From positions 62,001-126,000 of the forward strand of contig NZ_CP126157.1 of NCBI RefSeq assembly GCF_030127125.1: DNA of 64,000 nt. The letters run 5' to 3'. Both the position numbers and the translations under genes were made by a program. Positions 28,076-35,766 of this stretch are shown here, piece by piece. This stretch comes from Halobaculum litoreum. Its GTDB lineage: Archaea > Halobacteriota > Halobacteria > Halobacteriales > Haloferacaceae. A model generated the notes under the pieces. The model was not told the DNA's origin, did no database searches, and saw only the letters and a list, made by a program, of their open reading frames with translations. Position 1 is the stretch's first letter. Every line of letters starts with the position of its first letter.

Positions 28076-30198
28076 CGGGGCACCTCCTGGTCTGCTCGCC
28101 CGTGTTCCAGTAACTCTGACACTAGCTCGATTTCCTGATCGAGATCCGGGTCGTCGACGACCGTCCGCACGGCCTGGAGGTACTCGCGGAGTCGCTTGAA
28201 CCGCTGGACGTCGGCGTCGGACAAGCGAAGCCGGATTGAGCCCCGCTCGTGGTGGTTGTGCCGCGGTCGTGCGGGTTCGAGCCAGTCGTCGATCTGACCG
28301 CTCTCGTCACCGTTGTCGCCTCCCTCGCGAACGCGCTCGGTCCACTCGCGGAGTTCCGCGGCGTACCGACGGAGCGCGACCGCCTTACACACCGCGTCGT
28401 CGTCGTGGCCCGCCACTCGCGGCCTAACCGTGGCTGTGGTCTCGTCGGGTGTGCCGTCCCGCTCGACCCACGACGCCGTGAGCGTGATCTCGCCAGCATC
28501 TGCGGCGGCGTCCAGATCGGGGTCGGTCGCTTCGAGCTCGACGAGGATCACGCCGCCGCGTGACTCGCCGTCCTCTGTCGGTGAGGGGAACAGCGTCGTC
28601 ACTTCCAGCGCAGTTCCGTCATCGGGTCGCGCGGAGGGCGAGCCGTACACTTCGGCCACCTCGTAGCCGTTGGCGTCGACGTCAACCGAGAGATCGAACG
28701 CCAGCGGCGTCACGAGACAGTCGAACTCCTCGCCGAGTCGGCGCTCGAACTCGGTCGCGGAGTGGACGAAGCAGTGGTTGGCCCCTCGAACCGCCAACAG
28801 TTCCGAGATGAGGTCGGCGTTCGCGTCCAACCCCATCCCAACGAACGTTGTGTACACGCCGTCGGCTGCGGCGTCGGCCACTCCGTTGACGAGGGCAGAC
28901 GTCGACGCCCTCCCGGTGTTGGGCATCGCATCGGTCATGAACACGACGCGGCGCTCTCGGTCCGACCCGTCGGATCGGCCGTCGTCGAGAGCTTCGAACA
29001 GGTTGCGGGCCGCATCGAAGCCCGCACTCATGTCGGTGCCGCCATGTGCGGTGATCGCGCGGATGTGCTGCCGGATCGCCGCCATGTCGGTGTCGCCGAC
29101 AAGTCGGAGCGGCTTCGCGACGTGTGCGGTGTTGTCGTACAGGACGACGCCCAGTCGGTCGTCATCGTCGAGTTGCGTTGTCAGCGCACACAGCGACTTC
29201 GTCGCCGCATCCAGTTTGGAGTCGGCGGTGCTGTTGTCGGTGTCGACGCGACGGCGCGTACCCGAACGGTCGTAGTAGTACTCATCGAACGCACTCGACA
29301 TCGAACCGGAGACGTCGAGGACGGCGACCAAATCGAGCGCGGGTCGATCGAAGTCCGCAGCCGACAGCGACGAGTCCAGCCCGATCGAGAGATACCGCTC
29401 GACCCCACCCGTCAGCGGATTCGACGAGACAGACTGCGTGCAGGTCGGGACGAACAGCCCCTCAGCATCCGTGTCGCCGCGTGCGGGGAATTGGTAGTCG
29501 TGAACCAATCCCTCGTACGCGAGCGCGTCCGGTTGGGGGACGTACCCCTCGCGGACGTTCTCCCGGAAGTTCCCCGCGTCCGTCGCGCCGCCGGTCGCGA
29601 GCCCCATGCTCTTGTTCGCGGATGCGAGTGGCGCGCTCGCGTCGGCCGAGGCGCTCATGTTGCGTAGCTCACGACCCTCAGCACCATCCCCCCTGTGGTA
29701 CCGTGGGTCGACCTCGCGACCGCAGTCAGTACAGACGTACGCTGTCGGCTCGGGCGTCGTCTGCCACGGTCGCCAGTCGTCGACGAGGTGGTCGCCGTCC
29801 GGGTCGTCGCCCTCATCGGCGGTCGTCACTCGACTCTCGGCGTCGACGACGTACACCGTCCCATCGGTCTCAAACCCGTCAAGGACGGCTCGCACCGGGG
29901 GGTAGTCGTCGATCGCGTGCCACTCCCTCAACGGCTCACCGCACGCGGGACACTCACCAACCACCTCGTAGTCGGCGATCTGACACACACGGACGTTGCT
30001 GAGCCGATACGACTCGCCGGTCTTGAGGTCGTACCGCACGCATTCGCGCTCCGGATGCAGGAACACGGATTCCGGGCCGTCTGCCGTCTCGAACTGGAGT
30101 CGCCAAACCCGATCTCGTTTGCCTGCGGGTCGGTGGGACACGAACTGGCCTGTGATGGTCCGTCGGTCGTCGTCGGCTGCTGAAGGTGGGGCTGTCAT
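28072..30198 (-). CDS. vWA-domain protein with zinc-ribbon-like N-terminus
   Basis: A 708-residue protein starting MTAPPSAADD. An N-terminal OB- or SH3-like segment is followed by two CxxC pairs (CPAC near 83, CTDC near 156) that could form a zinc ribbon. Then comes a von Willebrand A domain with the MIDAS motif DVSGSMSSAF (about 295), a Thr in GGTDMSAGF and VVFMTDAMPNTG. The segment before it (FRENVREGYVPQPDALAYEG) resembles the region preceding vWA in YfbK-like proteins. A GTG at 30237 is in frame, but a TATA-like box near 30240-30250 favours the ATG at 30198. It is co-transcribed with the MBL gene and next to an AAA+ ATPase, a pairing known from vWA-ATPase conflict systems. Confidence 0.8.
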   Translation of the reverse strand: MTAPPSAADDDRRTITGQFVSHRPAGKRDRVWRLQFETADGPESVFLHPERECVRYDLKTGESYRLSNVRVCQIADYEVVGECPACGEPLREWHAIDDYPPVRAVLDGFETDGTVYVVDAESRVTTADEGDDPDGDHLVDDWRPWQTTPEPTAYVCTDCGREVDPRYHRGDGAEGRELRNMSASADASAPLASANKSMGLATGGATDAGNFRENVREGYVPQPDALAYEGLVHDYQFPARGDTDAEGLFVPTCTQSVSSNPLTGGVERYLSIGLDSSLSAADFDRPALDLVAVLDVSGSMSSAFDEYYYDRSGTRRRVDTDNSTADSKLDAATKSLCALTTQLDDDDRLGVVLYDNTAHVAKPLRLVGDTDMAAIRQHIRAITAHGGTDMSAGFDAARNLFEALDDGRSDGSDRERRVVFMTDAMPNTGRASTSALVNGVADAAADGVYTTFVGMGLDANADLISELLAVRGANHCFVHSATEFERRLGEEFDCLVTPLAFDLSVDVDANGYEVAEVYGSPSARPDDGTALEVTTLFPSPTEDGESRGGVILVELEATDPDLDAAADAGEITLTASWVERDGTPDETTATVRPRVAGHDDDAVCKAVALRRYAAELREWTERVREGGDNGDESGQIDDWLEPARPRHNHHERGSIRLRLSDADVQRFKRLREYLQAVRTVVDDPDLDQEIELVSELLEHGRADQEVPR

Positions 30199-30311
30199 AG
30201 GGATGAGCTGGGGGTGGGTAGTCGCCGTGCAATTCACAGAATAATATTTTCTATGTTTTTTCCACTTTCCAAGAGTCGGGTGTAGATTATAAATCTGACG
30301 GGTGACTCAGA

Positions 30312-31967
30312 TCAGTAGAAACTCGAGCGGCCAGCGGCGGCGGTCTCTCCCTCGGTCGGCATCGGGTACTCGTCGACGGCTGCACGGACGTCAGCGCGGG
30401 TGACGACGGGCGCTTCGGAGCCGCTCTCGCTGGCACGACGCATAGCGTGCCAGCGGAGCGCTTGTTCACACACTCCCGCGATCGTGGCCGCGGGAGCGCC
30501 GTCGGGGATCACGTCCTCGATCCACGCGGGCGTCACGTCGTCGGCGAGCGGATACGAGTCGACGTGCCGCTCGACGACCGCGCGAGCGGCGTCTCCGTCG
30601 GGGACGGGGACGTGGACGTGCCGCCCGAGGCGACCCTCGCGCAGCAGTGCTCCGTCGACGGCTTGGGGGCGGTTCGTCGCGGCGACGACGAACACGCGCT
30701 CGGTCCCAGTGAACCCGTCCAACTCTGCGAGCAGGGCGTTCACGAAGCCCACCTCGTGAGAGGCGCTGGCCTCCTCGCGACTCCCGGCGATCGCATCGAT
30801 CTCGTCGATGAAGACGACGCTCGGAGCGTTCCGACGGGCCGTCTCGAACACCTCGCGGATGGTGCGTTCGGTCTCGCCCACGTACTTGTTCTTCAAGCTT
30901 GGCGCGTCGACGGCGACGAACGCGCGGTCGTACTCTGTCGCGAGCGCCTTCGCCAGCATCGTCTTCCCGTTCCCCGGCGTACCGTACAGCAAGACGCCCG
31001 GCACGTCGAGGTCACAGGCGTCGTACAAGTCGGCGAACTGCTCGGGAAACTCCAGCGCCGCCCGCAACTCCGCTTTCACTTCGTCGAGACCACCGATGTC
31101 GCCGAAGGTCACGTCGGTCGCCTCGACGCGACGAGGGCCGCTGTCGTCGGTCGACGGCCGAGCGTACGGCGTGGGCGGCTTGCTCTCCACGACAGACTCG
31201 ATGGCTCTCCGCAGCGATTCGCCAGTCACGACTGTCTCGGCTTCGCCGAACGCAGCCTCTTGGACCGCTCGCTTCGCTCCCGCACGCAGGTCGACGACGG
31301 CGGTGCCGGCGGCGACGTCGCGAACACGCTCGCTCGCCGTGTCCACATCGACGTCGACGACCGTCTCGGCGGCGAACTCGTCGAGGAACGACGAGAGGAG
31401 TGTCGTCGCCCGGTCTCCGTCCGGCGCCGTCACCGCGACGCTCGTCTCGAACGTTGCACCGAGGTCCCCCGAGGCGTTCGACGGGTCCGCCGTCGCGACG
31501 ACCAACACCCGTTCGCCCGCTGTCTCGATGTCGGTGAGACGGTCACGAAGACGCGGAAGCATGGCCGACGCTCGGTGGTCGAACATGTCGTCGAGCACGA
31601 GGACGCACGGCGCCGTGTCGACCGCCGCTCGGGCCGCTCGCTCTACTGCCTCGTTGAGGTCGGCGTCGACCGCCTCCAGCCCGTCGGTGCCGTCGACCCA
31701 CCCGACGGAGAACCCTCGGTCCGCCAACTCCCCCGCGACAGCATCCGCGATTCGCGTCTTTCCGTTGCCCCCCGGTCCGTGTACGAGCACGCCGTGGGTG
31801 GCAACCGGGACACCTTCGGCCAGCGCTGTAACCACCGTCTCGAGGCGATCACGTTCGTCGGCGAGACCGGCGAGGTCCCCCAACGTGTGGCTCGGGTCAT
31901 GTGTGAAGGCGATCGGTTCGTCGACGGTGTCGTGGGTGGACTGGGCGGGTTCGTGGCTCGGGGGCAT
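30312..31967 (-). CDS. Double AAA+ ATPase (Cdc48/proteasome-ATPase-like second module)
   Basis: A 551-residue protein starting MPPSHEPAQS. Module 1 has Walker A HGPGGNGKT and Walker B VLVLDDMFD. Module 2 is classical: FGDIGGLDEVKAELRAALEF, Walker A YGTPGNGKT, Walker B VVFIDEIDAI, sensor 1 AATNRPQ, arginine region LLREGRLGRH, and a C-terminal helical lid. The frame stays open to 32081, but a TATA-like TTTATATAC at about 32040 lies inside that extension, so the start at 31967 is used. Module 1 keeps its nucleotide-binding motifs. It probably remodels or unfolds a substrate presented by the neighbouring vWA protein. Confidence 0.85.
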   Translation of the reverse strand: MPPSHEPAQSTHDTVDEPIAFTHDPSHTLGDLAGLADERDRLETVVTALAEGVPVATHGVLVHGPGGNGKTRIADAVAGELADRGFSVGWVDGTDGLEAVDADLNEAVERAARAAVDTAPCVLVLDDMFDHRASAMLPRLRDRLTDIETAGERVLVVATADPSNASGDLGATFETSVAVTAPDGDRATTLLSSFLDEFAAETVVDVDVDTASERVRDVAAGTAVVDLRAGAKRAVQEAAFGEAETVVTGESLRRAIESVVESKPPTPYARPSTDDSGPRRVEATDVTFGDIGGLDEVKAELRAALEFPEQFADLYDACDLDVPGVLLYGTPGNGKTMLAKALATEYDRAFVAVDAPSLKNKYVGETERTIREVFETARRNAPSVVFIDEIDAIAGSREEASASHEVGFVNALLAELDGFTGTERVFVVAATNRPQAVDGALLREGRLGRHVHVPVPDGDAARAVVERHVDSYPLADDVTPAWIEDVIPDGAPAATIAGVCEQALRWHAMRRASESGSEAPVVTRADVRAAVDEYPMPTEGETAAAGRSSFY

Positions 31968-32145
31968 GCGTGGCGAAGGCTCTCGGGTGGTGGTCGACCG
32001 GCTCGATCCGACGTCGCAGTCGCTACAACGAGGGTACAGTATATAAATAGTCGGATAAACCACATCGAGAATACTTTCCAACCCCAGATACTATCAGATG
32101 TCTGACCACCGGTCCCGGATCAGCGGAGGGGACCAGCAGGAGCGG

Positions 32146-34392
32146 TCACGGGAGGAGCGACGGGTCAGGCTTGGTGACGCGGCCGCTGCTCTCGAGATCG
32201 GAGTAGATGGACTGATACACGTCGGTACAGTCGTTTCGTGGAGCCTCACGACGGTGGCCCCGCAGCGTGTTCCAGTCGCCGACCAGCGCACAGTGCCGCT
32301 TCGCTCGGGTCATCGCCACGTTCAGTCGACGCGGCCCGTCGTCCGCGCGGCCGAGGAAGCCGACGTCGCCCGCGTCGTTGCTCCGCACGAACGAGATGAC
32401 GATCGCCTCGCGCTCGCTCCCTTGGAACGCGTCGATCGTGTCGACGACGACGTCGTCGCCGTCGTTCACCTCGCCCAGTCGGTCGCGAACAAGATCCACC
32501 TGCGCCGTGTACGGCGTGATCACACCAATCTGGGTCGGGGCGAGGCCGTCGTCAAGGAGTCGCTCGACGAGGATCGCGACGAAGCGCGCCTCCGTTGGAT
32601 TGCGCAGCGAGTGATTCACGCGCTCCTCGCGACCGCCGAACGAGTGGGCGACGATGGTGTTGTGGTTCGAGAGTTCGGGGACTGCCCGCCCGTTGCGCAG
32701 CGACTTCCCGTAGAACAGTCGGTTGGGGAGGTACGCGACGTCGCGGTGCATTCGGTACTGCGTTCGCAGTTGGACACCGACACCCTCGTAGACGCCCCCG
32801 TCAGCGTACATGTGCTCGAACAGCGACGAGCCGTACCGGGAGGAAGCTGGCCCCTCGGCGGCGGTGTACGGCGGGAGTTGCTGGTGGTCACCCGCGAGGA
32901 CTACCTTCTCTGCCCGTGACAGCGGAACGCACGCCGATGCACACGTCGCCTGTGTCGCCTCGTCGAGGACGAGGACGTCGAAGTCGCGGGCGAGTCGTCC
33001 GGCGCTGCTGTTCGTCGTCGCGACGACGTCGGCGCTCCCGCTGTTGCCGTCGCCGTAGTGTGCTCGAACCACTCGGTTGTTCGACCGCCGAGCGTTGGCT
33101 CTGTGGATCGTGAACTCGTCGGTACCGTGTTGCCCGTACGCGTGGAGCGAGCCCTCGTCGGTGCCGTCTGCGGTGCTCGACCCCACGAGGAGGTTGTCGA
33201 CGGCCTGGTTCGAGTCCGCACACACGAGGACGTCTCGGCCCGCCTGGACGGACCGCCGGACGAACTCCACGAGCGTCCGCGTCTTGCCGGTTCCGGGTGG
33301 GCCGTGGATACAGAACAGTCGGTCGGCCAACAGCGCGTGGTCGACGGCGATGTGCTGGTCCTGATTGAGCTCGTCGTCGAGTGGCTCGCTGGCGGCCTTG
33401 GCGTCGTCCTCGAAGGTAAGCGGCTCCGCTCCCGCCAACGCAGCTGCCATCGGCGTGTCCGCGAGCGCATCCAGCGCTTCGGTCTGACGTTCGAACGGGA
33501 CTGGGTTGAGCAGCGGCGACAGCCCGTACCCGTCACGTGGTCTGTTCAGGATCGCTCCCACCGACGACCGTGACTCGACGGCGTCCCATGCGACTCGGAG
33601 TCGAAGGTCCCGGCCACGCGTCGATGCGACCGTCGCGCGGACCGGGAACGCCTCGTGGGAGACACCGTCTGGCGCGTGGATCAACACCTCGTTGCCCTCG
33701 TGGATGTCGAACTCGTCGCGAACGAACCCGTAGCGGTCTGCCGACTCGTCGTCGATATGCAGCCCGACGTCTGGGGCCTCACGGACACGGAACACGTGTT
33801 CGCCGTCCTCGACGTCGACACAGTCGAGTGTCGGGATAGCCGACCCGTTCCGCTGGTACTGGGTGGTCGGACCCTGCTCTGCCCGCTCTCGGTTCGCCTC
33901 GCGTGCGGCATCGCGCTCCTCGGTGACGTATTCGCGGAGGCCCTCCACGAGGTCTTCGGTGTCTGAGAGCGGGTTTCGGGCCGGTTCGACCGCCGCGACC
34001 GGCGAGACGTGGTACGACGGAAGTTCGTCGGGGACGTGGTCCGGGTGCCAGAAGCGGAGGCGTGCGGCCGTCTCGGAGGCAGCAAGTCCATCGGGGGCGA
34101 CCCACTCGACGTCGCCGTCGGCGCCGCGGCCGCCGAACATCGGGCCACGGAGGTCGTGTTCGCGGTAGCGGACAGCCTCGCCGGTCAACTCGGCGTCATC
34201 GAGACCGTGGAGCGGCAAGACGACGCCGTGGCCGTCGGCGTCGAGGACGTCGTGATGCTCGGCGTAGCCACCGACCACGTCCAGCGGGACCGGCTCGTCG
34301 AGGACGCCGGCGCCGCCGATCGACTGGACGGGACGAAGCGTGACCTCCTCGAAATCGACGGCGCCGATGGCGTTCTCCAGCAGGAGGGACAT
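32146..34392 (-). CDS. Superfamily 1 helicase, Upf1-like
   Basis: A 748-residue protein. An N-terminal half of about 340 residues with beta-rich accessory domains is followed by an SF1B helicase core: Walker A HGPPGTGKT (364-371), motif II VLDEATQA, motif III GDHQQLPP, QYRMH (motif IV region), motif V TIDAFQGSE and motif VI LNVAMTRAK. This order is typical of Upf1/Dna2/SMUBP-2-type 5'-3' helicases acting on RNA or DNA. It lies 77 bp downstream of the DUF2130-like gene on the same strand, and its stop is 178 bp from the AAA+ gene, so the block reads as one functional cluster. Confidence 0.88.
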   Translation of the reverse strand: MSLLLENAIGAVDFEEVTLRPVQSIGGAGVLDEPVPLDVVGGYAEHHDVLDADGHGVVLPLHGLDDAELTGEAVRYREHDLRGPMFGGRGADGDVEWVAPDGLAASETAARLRFWHPDHVPDELPSYHVSPVAAVEPARNPLSDTEDLVEGLREYVTEERDAAREANRERAEQGPTTQYQRNGSAIPTLDCVDVEDGEHVFRVREAPDVGLHIDDESADRYGFVRDEFDIHEGNEVLIHAPDGVSHEAFPVRATVASTRGRDLRLRVAWDAVESRSSVGAILNRPRDGYGLSPLLNPVPFERQTEALDALADTPMAAALAGAEPLTFEDDAKAASEPLDDELNQDQHIAVDHALLADRLFCIHGPPGTGKTRTLVEFVRRSVQAGRDVLVCADSNQAVDNLLVGSSTADGTDEGSLHAYGQHGTDEFTIHRANARRSNNRVVRAHYGDGNSGSADVVATTNSSAGRLARDFDVLVLDEATQATCASACVPLSRAEKVVLAGDHQQLPPYTAAEGPASSRYGSSLFEHMYADGGVYEGVGVQLRTQYRMHRDVAYLPNRLFYGKSLRNGRAVPELSNHNTIVAHSFGGREERVNHSLRNPTEARFVAILVERLLDDGLAPTQIGVITPYTAQVDLVRDRLGEVNDGDDVVVDTIDAFQGSEREAIVISFVRSNDAGDVGFLGRADDGPRRLNVAMTRAKRHCALVGDWNTLRGHRREAPRNDCTDVYQSIYSDLESSGRVTKPDPSLLP

Positions 34393-34469
34393 CTATCGTG
34401 ACGGGGGATCCACGTATCGGGTAGTAAACGTTCGCTCCAGGTCGGGATCTTCGACGGGACGCTCTCGAC

Positions 34470-35627
34470 TCACGCTCCGTCGCTGGCCTTGCTCAGCTCC
34501 GTCGTGATCCCGTCGAGTTCGACGATCACGTCGTCGCGAAGACCGTCCAACAGCCCCTTCACGTCGTCCGCGGTCGACTGCATCTCGGTGCACTTGCGCT
34601 TGGCGTTGGAGATGCGGTCGAGTTCGTCACGCACCGCCTCGACACGCGACTGCACCTCCTCAGGATCGAGGTCGTCGCCGGCGTCCACGTGTCCCTGGAT
34701 CGCACGCGTCCGCGCCCAACTGAGCGCGATCCGCAGGAACGACTCGTCAACCTCGTCGTCGCGGTCGGCGGACAGCGAGACACAGACGTAGTCGTCGTAC
34801 GGCTGGAAGTAGCCGACGGTGTCGGGAACGAACGACTCGCACTCGCTGACGAACACACCGAAGTCCGCGTCGCGGTTCTCGATCGCGTCGGCCATCTCTT
34901 CATCGATCTTCGGCCGGGTGTACCCTTCCACGCTCTTCGCCTCGATAGCGATGCGCTGGCCCGTCTCGCCGATCGTGTACACGAAGTCACCGACGTCGCG
35001 ACCGGGAAGTTCTCCTTCGGTCTCGGCCGTCCGTTCCACATCGTCGCTCGTGTTGTACGTCGCGTCCGCGAGCATCTCCTGGACGGTGTCCTCGAAGTCG
35101 TAGCCAGAGCGGTGACTCAGCTCACGCTCTTCCTCGGCACCGGCCTGTCGCTCCAGTTTCTCACTGAGATCGCGGATCTCCTCGCGGAACGTCTGCCGGA
35201 TCCGGTTCAGCGGCGACCCGTCGTTGTCGGGGTCGAGCGCCTGTTGGATCACTTCGCCTTCCTCGCCGAACTGCTCATCGAGACGGTCAGCGAACGCACC
35301 GCCCTCACCGAACGCATCGTCCAGTCGGCCTTCGAACTCGCCGTCATCGCCGAACGCGTCCTCAAACTCGCGTTCGACTTCCGCAACCTCGTCCGCGAAC
35401 GCCTCGCGCAGGGTGTCGAACTCGCGACGGACGTACTCGACCTCTCGGGTGGTGTCGGCGAGTTCGAGCGTCGACGCACCGACGCGGAGCGCCCGCTCGA
35501 CCGCCGCTTCAGGTTCGCCGGGCGCGTCCGACAGGAACGACACGAGTTCCTCGTCGTGGACTGTGAGCGAGTCGATGTGAACCTCGTTGGACTCCGAGTC
35601 GACGGTGACGTTCTGGGCCGTGGCCAT
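34470..35627 (-). CDS. Coiled-coil protein with D...ExK nuclease-like motif (DUF2130-like)
   Basis: A 385-residue protein starting MATAQNVTVD. Residues 60-170 are strongly helical, Glu-rich and coiled-coil-like with repeats (DAFGDDGEF, DAFGEGGAF, EQFGEEGEV). Residues 175-300 fit a restriction-endonuclease-like fold with Asp214 in VGDFVY, Glu229 and Lys231 in IAIEAKSVEG, the arrangement seen in DUF2130 proteins. The C-terminus is again helical. An upstream in-frame start at 35675 is less likely because it would encode an unusual Cys- and Lys-rich N-terminus. It is first in the minus-strand cluster that continues to the MBL gene. Confidence 0.65.
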   Translation of the reverse strand: MATAQNVTVDSESNEVHIDSLTVHDEELVSFLSDAPGEPEAAVERALRVGASTLELADTTREVEYVRREFDTLREAFADEVAEVEREFEDAFGDDGEFEGRLDDAFGEGGAFADRLDEQFGEEGEVIQQALDPDNDGSPLNRIRQTFREEIRDLSEKLERQAGAEEERELSHRSGYDFEDTVQEMLADATYNTSDDVERTAETEGELPGRDVGDFVYTIGETGQRIAIEAKSVEGYTRPKIDEEMADAIENRDADFGVFVSECESFVPDTVGYFQPYDDYVCVSLSADRDDEVDESFLRIALSWARTRAIQGHVDAGDDLDPEEVQSRVEAVRDELDRISNAKRKCTEMQSTADDVKGLLDGLRDDVIVELDGITTELSKASDGA

Positions 35628-35658
35628 ATACGCACCAACTGTGTGACAGCACTTAGTC

Positions 35659-35670
35659 GTTTTGCAAAAC
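35659..35670. promoter_or_regulatory. Perfect 12-bp palindrome in divergent promoter
   Basis: GTTTTGCAAAAC lies in the 139-bp divergent region between the DUF2130-like gene and the AAA/HhH ATPase gene, about 32 bp upstream of the former's start codon, where the TATA/BRE elements are expected. A TATA-like GATTTTAAG about 30 bp before the ATG at 35767 serves the other direction. It is a possible operator. Confidence 0.4.
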
Positions 35671-35766
35671 CGCATTGGATTGTTTTCTTTTCCTCACGTG
35701 CTATCGTATTCCACATCGAAATGCGTTATCGTGATTTTAAGTGGAAGGCCGCTGAGTACGAGTGTA

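Noticed and set aside
30312..31967. MoxR-type ATPase
   Set aside because: Although next to a vWA gene, the second module has Cdc48-type motifs (GGLDEVK, GTPGNGKT, FIDEIDAI), not MoxR motifs.
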